Part shown: in pieces, positions 5,115-7,665 of the stretch
Layout of the letters: every line of letters begins with the position of its first letter
Numbering within the stretch: position 1 is the stretch's first letter
Assembly: GCA_028276125.1 (NCBI GenBank)
Contig: JAPYWY010000072.1
Span: 1-7,665 of the forward strand
Direction: 5' to 3'
Source: Pseudothermotoga sp.
Lineage (GTDB): Bacteria; Thermotogota; Thermotogae; Thermotogales; DSM-5069
DNA length: 7,665 nt
Notes under the pieces: model-generated
The model's input: the letters and a program-made list of their open reading frames with translations, nothing else
Database searches by the model: none
Told to the model about the DNA's origin: nothing
Program-made: the position numbers and the translations under genes

Positions 5115-6833
5115 TTGAGTCGCAGCGTGATCATTGACGGTTCAGTCATCTACACGAACTACAGCCAAATCATGGGCCAAAAGAAGTTCGAATCGCTGCT
5201 TCTGGAGTTCATTGAAATTCTCAAAGAAAGACGTAGCCCGCTTTTGAACGCCTTGAACGCCTTCAAACTCGATGGCGACTACGATCTTCGCAGGTTCGTT
5301 GAATATTTACACTTGCTGACGATGAGGAACGTGAAGGAGTTAACGAACATCATCTACTACGTCAACCCCAGAGATCTTGAGAGGTTCGTCGAAGCTTTTT
5401 ATTCTTTCTGGCGTTCCAAGCACAGGTTCATGGTACGCCACGAGAACTATTCGGATGATCATATCAGAAGGGCGAGCATAGAGTACACCATCACCCAAAT
5501 CAGTGATCAGTTCAAAGCAGTGATCAAGAACCTCTACAGAGAACTCATGATGAACATCTCCAATTCCTTCCCCACCGTGATGAGACAACTTCCCAGCGGA
5601 GCGCAGGTAGCCTTCCTCGTCGAGGATATAGACGGCGAGAAATTCGAACGATTAGCCTGGATCCGAAAGATACCCACCGTCTGGGGAGCTGTGTTCGACC
5701 CACCGGTGATTTTCTACACCAAGTCGAACAAAAGGAAAGGTGTCGTACCCGTCGTCGAGGAGCCCGTTCTGGACAAGATAGAGCTCAATCCTAAGGAATG
5801 GTTCAGGTTCCCGATCTTCGTTGGGGATCTTCTTTTCTACAACTTGGTCCATGTGGATTACCTTGCGCACGGTGCGGGTTTGGCGAACTTGTTTGAGCTT
5901 GCGACGCCCAAGGATCTGAGGCGGAGAGAACCCGACGGGATGCTCATATTCGGTCTGGAACCAAGTCGCATTCCCAATTTCAACGAACGTTGGAAAAACG
6001 GTGTGATATTCAAGGATGGGAAGATGTACGTCGGAATCATCCCCGCGATCGACGAAAACGATTATTTCGGTTACATGAAGAAGACCACGCTCACGATCCA
6101 CAATTTGATCAGAATAGACCAAGGTCGATTGCCCATACACGGGTCGATGGCGCGCATCATATTGAAGAACGGTAAGATGGCAGTCGCGATGTTCGTCGGT
6201 GACAGTGGTGCGGGGAAGAGCGAAACTTTGGATGCTTTGAGTAGGCTCGAAGAGGTAGCGCAGGTGGACACCATCATCGATGATATGGGTAGCCTGGCGA
6301 TCATGGATGGCCACGTGGTCGCTTACGGTACGGAAACAGGTGCGTTCGTTAGATTGGACGACTTACCGCCCGGATATGCCTACTCGACGATGGACAGGAG
6401 CATCTTCATGAATCCAGACCAGATAAACGCCCGAGTCATAGTCCCATTCAACAATTACAACGAGATAATCACGCCCACGCACATCGACTTCTTCTTTTAC
6501 GCCAACAACTACACCGAAGTCAGCAGAGACGAAGATAGGATCGTTTTCTTCGACAACGTCGATGAAGCCCTCCGGGTCTTCTCCGAAGGCAAACGTATGA
6601 GCAAAGGCACAACCTCGGAGAGCGGATTGGTCACATCGTACTTCGCAAACCCATTTGGGGCTGTGCAGAGACAGAAAGAACACCACAAGCTCGCTGAATA
6701 TTATTTGAAGAAGATGTTCGAGACGGGCGTGAAGGTCGGAGAAATAAGGACCATGCTCGGTGTCGAAGGTTACGAGAAAGAAGGCACGGCGCTCGCTGCA
6801 AAGGCCCTGCTTAAAATTATCGAAGAACTCTGA
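5115..6833 (+). CDS. Divergent PEP carboxykinase (ATP)-like protein
   Basis: Homologue of ATP-dependent PEPCK, which interconverts oxaloacetate + ATP and PEP + CO2 + ADP in the cytoplasm. The 572 residues split into an unrecognised helical N-terminus (about 1-190) and a PEPCK-like part. By-eye alignment to E. coli PckA: PDGMLIFG (273-280) with PDFIVMNG; Tyr317 and Lys323 in DYFGYMKK with Tyr207 and Lys213; His342 with His232 (both 19 residues after the lysine); P-loop GDSGAGKS (362-369, Lys368 with Lys254); Asp389-Asp390 with Asp268-Asp269; Arg440 in NARVIVPF with Arg333. Arg65 of GRSPKDK seems replaced by Lys203 in FYTKSNKRK. Metal- and nucleotide-binding residues are thus present, but the C-terminal part is ~100 residues shorter than canonical PckA (~540). 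The TTG start (5115) is the only one after an in-frame TAA at 5091 with a ribosome site (GGAGG, 9 nt upstream). It could be a true PEPCK or a kinase of the same fold with another substrate. Confidence 0.82.
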   Translation: MSRSVIIDGSVIYTNYSQIMGQKKFESLLLEFIEILKERRSPLLNALNAFKLDGDYDLRRFVEYLHLLTMRNVKELTNIIYYVNPRDLERFVEAFYSFWRSKHRFMVRHENYSDDHIRRASIEYTITQISDQFKAVIKNLYRELMMNISNSFPTVMRQLPSGAQVAFLVEDIDGEKFERLAWIRKIPTVWGAVFDPPVIFYTKSNKRKGVVPVVEEPVLDKIELNPKEWFRFPIFVGDLLFYNLVHVDYLAHGAGLANLFELATPKDLRRREPDGMLIFGLEPSRIPNFNERWKNGVIFKDGKMYVGIIPAIDENDYFGYMKKTTLTIHNLIRIDQGRLPIHGSMARIILKNGKMAVAMFVGDSGAGKSETLDALSRLEEVAQVDTIIDDMGSLAIMDGHVVAYGTETGAFVRLDDLPPGYAYSTMDRSIFMNPDQINARVIVPFNNYNEIITPTHIDFFFYANNYTEVSRDEDRIVFFDNVDEALRVFSEGKRMSKGTTSESGLVTSYFANPFGAVQRQKEHHKLAEYYLKKMFETGVKVGEIRTMLGVEGYEKEGTALAAKALLKIIEEL

Positions 6834-6835
6834 AT

Positions 6836-7525
6836 TCAAACCGCCGAATGAAAGACGAGCATCACGAAGCTGTACACGACGAGCGCTCCAAGAAGCATTG
6901 CCGCCGTCCTCCACGCAAGAAAGGTCGACCTTCTGCGGCTGTAAATTGAAGGCACTGGCTTTATCAAGTACCCTATCGCGATGCCCGTGAAGAATCCTCC
7001 AAGGTGTGCTGCGTTGTTGATGTTGCTTCCGGGCAAAAATCCGTACACAACGTTGAAGATGATCATGGGCAGCAAGGCATACCCAGTGATAGACCTTGCG
7101 TAAAACGGAGTCTCGCGTTTGAAGCCCAGAATGAAGAGCATTCCAATCAAGCCGAAGATCGCCCCGCTGGCACCGACCGACACAGATCTGTAGTAAAGTA
7201 GATGGGTCGCGACATTGCCAACCAGTCCAGACAAGAGATACGAGACGAAGAATTTCTCAGAACCGTAGATGGACTCCACGATCGTCCCAAAGTAAAACAG
7301 TGCGTACGAGTTGAACAGAAGGTGCAGAATACCTCCATGGACGAATATCGCTGTGACTGTTCTGTACCATTCCCCTCTCGCCACGAGTGGACCGTACTGA
7401 GCGCCAAAACTCAACAAGAGGTAAGCTTCGTTACGGAACCAAGAAGTCAGTCTTGTGATCATCATCAAAAGCATGATCATCACGTTGACGAACAAGATCA
7501 AATGTGTGAGCTTGATCCTTCTCAA
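6836..7525 (-). CDS. Rhomboid family intramembrane serine protease
   Basis: Polytopic membrane protease that cuts transmembrane segments of other proteins within the bilayer. Numbered from the TTG start (229 residues): L1-loop GEWYR with the conserved Trp-Arg (52-55), HGGILHLLFN (64-73) supplying the His68/Asn72 pair that matches GlpG His150/Asn154, catalytic Ser120 in GASG (118-121), and catalytic His174 in NNAAHLGGFFTG. The six core helices are followed by a basic linker (YSRRRSTFLAWR) and a seventh hydrophobic segment, a 6+1 topology. The Ser/His dyad is complete, so it should be active; the substrate is unknown. The start is TTG at 7525-7523: an in-frame GTG at 7540-7538 lies immediately before the Shine-Dalgarno GGGAGG, which is 6 nt from the TTG. 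It converges on the PEPCK-like gene with 2 bp between stop codons. Confidence 0.93.
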   Translation of the reverse strand: MRRIKLTHLILFVNVMIMLLMMITRLTSWFRNEAYLLLSFGAQYGPLVARGEWYRTVTAIFVHGGILHLLFNSYALFYFGTIVESIYGSEKFFVSYLLSGLVGNVATHLLYYRSVSVGASGAIFGLIGMLFILGFKRETPFYARSITGYALLPMIIFNVVYGFLPGSNINNAAHLGGFFTGIAIGYLIKPVPSIYSRRRSTFLAWRTAAMLLGALVVYSFVMLVFHSAV

Positions 7526-7531
7526 GTTGTG

Positions 7532-7537
7532 ACCTCC
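7532..7537 (-). promoter_or_regulatory. Shine-Dalgarno that decides the rhomboid start
   Basis: The minus strand reads GGGAGG, followed by TCACAA and C before TTG at 7525. Initiation at the upstream in-frame GTG (7540-7538) would place this ribosome site inside the coding region with nothing comparable before it. Confidence 0.75.
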
Positions 7538-7544
7538 CACAAAG

Positions 7545-7572
7545 ATTATACTGAAGTTGGAAATCTTTACAC
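7545..7572 (-). promoter_or_regulatory. Promoter of the rhomboid gene
   Basis: The minus strand carries a consensus TATAAT (7550-7545). A partial -35, GTGTAA (7572-7567), lies 16 bp upstream and matches TTGACA at three positions. The predicted start near 7538 would give a leader of only about 13 bases, with GGGAGG almost at its 5' end. Confidence 0.6.
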
Positions 7573-7616
7573 CTGGTATGTGAATTCTGAACGGTGAAGA
7601 GAATTTTCAAGACACC

Positions 7617-7645
7617 TTGATCAAATGCGTCCAATGTGCTATAGT
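7617..7645 (+). promoter_or_regulatory. Promoter facing out of the window to the right
   Basis: TTGATC (7617-7622), a 17-bp spacer and TATAGT (7640-7645) preceded by TGC (extended -10) form a strong housekeeping-type promoter on the plus strand. RNA would start near 7652 and serve a gene beyond base 7665, divergent from the rhomboid gene. Confidence 0.65.
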
Positions 7646-7665
7646 GTAATTAAACCAATACGAAG

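Noticed and set aside
5127..5160. PIN-domain-like beginning (VIIDGSVI) of the PEPCK-like protein
   Set aside because: Only the opening strand resembles a PIN domain; the later conserved acidic residues and spacing are absent.
5652..6314. Minus-strand open frame of 220 codons opposite the PEPCK-like gene
   Set aside because: It is a shadow of a continuous coding frame bearing a P-loop and other catalytic motifs, and has no start signals.
1..7665. CRISPR array, insertion sequence, tRNA or prophage fragment
   Set aside because: No regularly spaced repeats, transposase or integrase motifs, cloverleaf-like sequence or terminal inverted repeats were found by reading both strands.

Overview
The window most likely comes from a thermophilic bacterium of the Thermotogota, perhaps a Pseudothermotoga-like species. 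This is inferred from base composition near 50% G+C, arginine written largely as AGA/AGG, frequent TTG/GTG starts behind very strong Shine-Dalgarno sequences (near-perfect GGAGGTGATC), tight gene packing and the gene families present. No rRNA or other phylogenetic marker lies in the window, so the assignment is not firm.

Layout. The left quarter (1-1778, minus strand) holds the first two genes of a peptide/oligosaccharide-type ABC importer: dppB-like, then dppC-like, the latter running off the left edge. A 234-bp divergent control region (1779-2012) separates it from a plus-strand operon, tctA-tctC-tctB (2013-5004). This encodes a complete tripartite tricarboxylate transporter: large membrane subunit, periplasmic Bug-type receptor and small membrane subunit. 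A GC-rich hairpin without a T-run sits between tctC and tctB. After a 110-bp gap with its own promoter-like sequence comes a 572-codon plus-strand gene (5115-6833). It encodes a divergent homologue of ATP-dependent phosphoenolpyruvate carboxykinase (PEPCK). By eye its C-terminal half keeps most of the catalytic residues, but the N-terminal ~190 residues match nothing I recognise. A rhomboid intramembrane serine protease gene (6836-7525, minus strand) converges on it with only 2 bp between the stop codons. At the right edge a well-formed plus-strand promoter (7617-7645) points to a gene outside the window.

How the genes may work together. The Tct proteins would import a carboxylate using an ion gradient, with TctC delivering it to the TctA/TctB membrane complex. 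If the PEPCK-like protein acts on oxaloacetate or a related acid, the cluster could join carboxylate uptake to entry into central metabolism; this is inference from adjacency. Two inverted repeats at the tctA promoter, one overlapping the -10 box, suggest regulation by a DNA-binding protein not encoded here. The ABC importer and the rhomboid protease show no evident functional tie to the tct operon.

No tRNA, rRNA, CRISPR array, insertion sequence or frameshifted gene was seen, and no gene-free stretch exceeds 300 bases.
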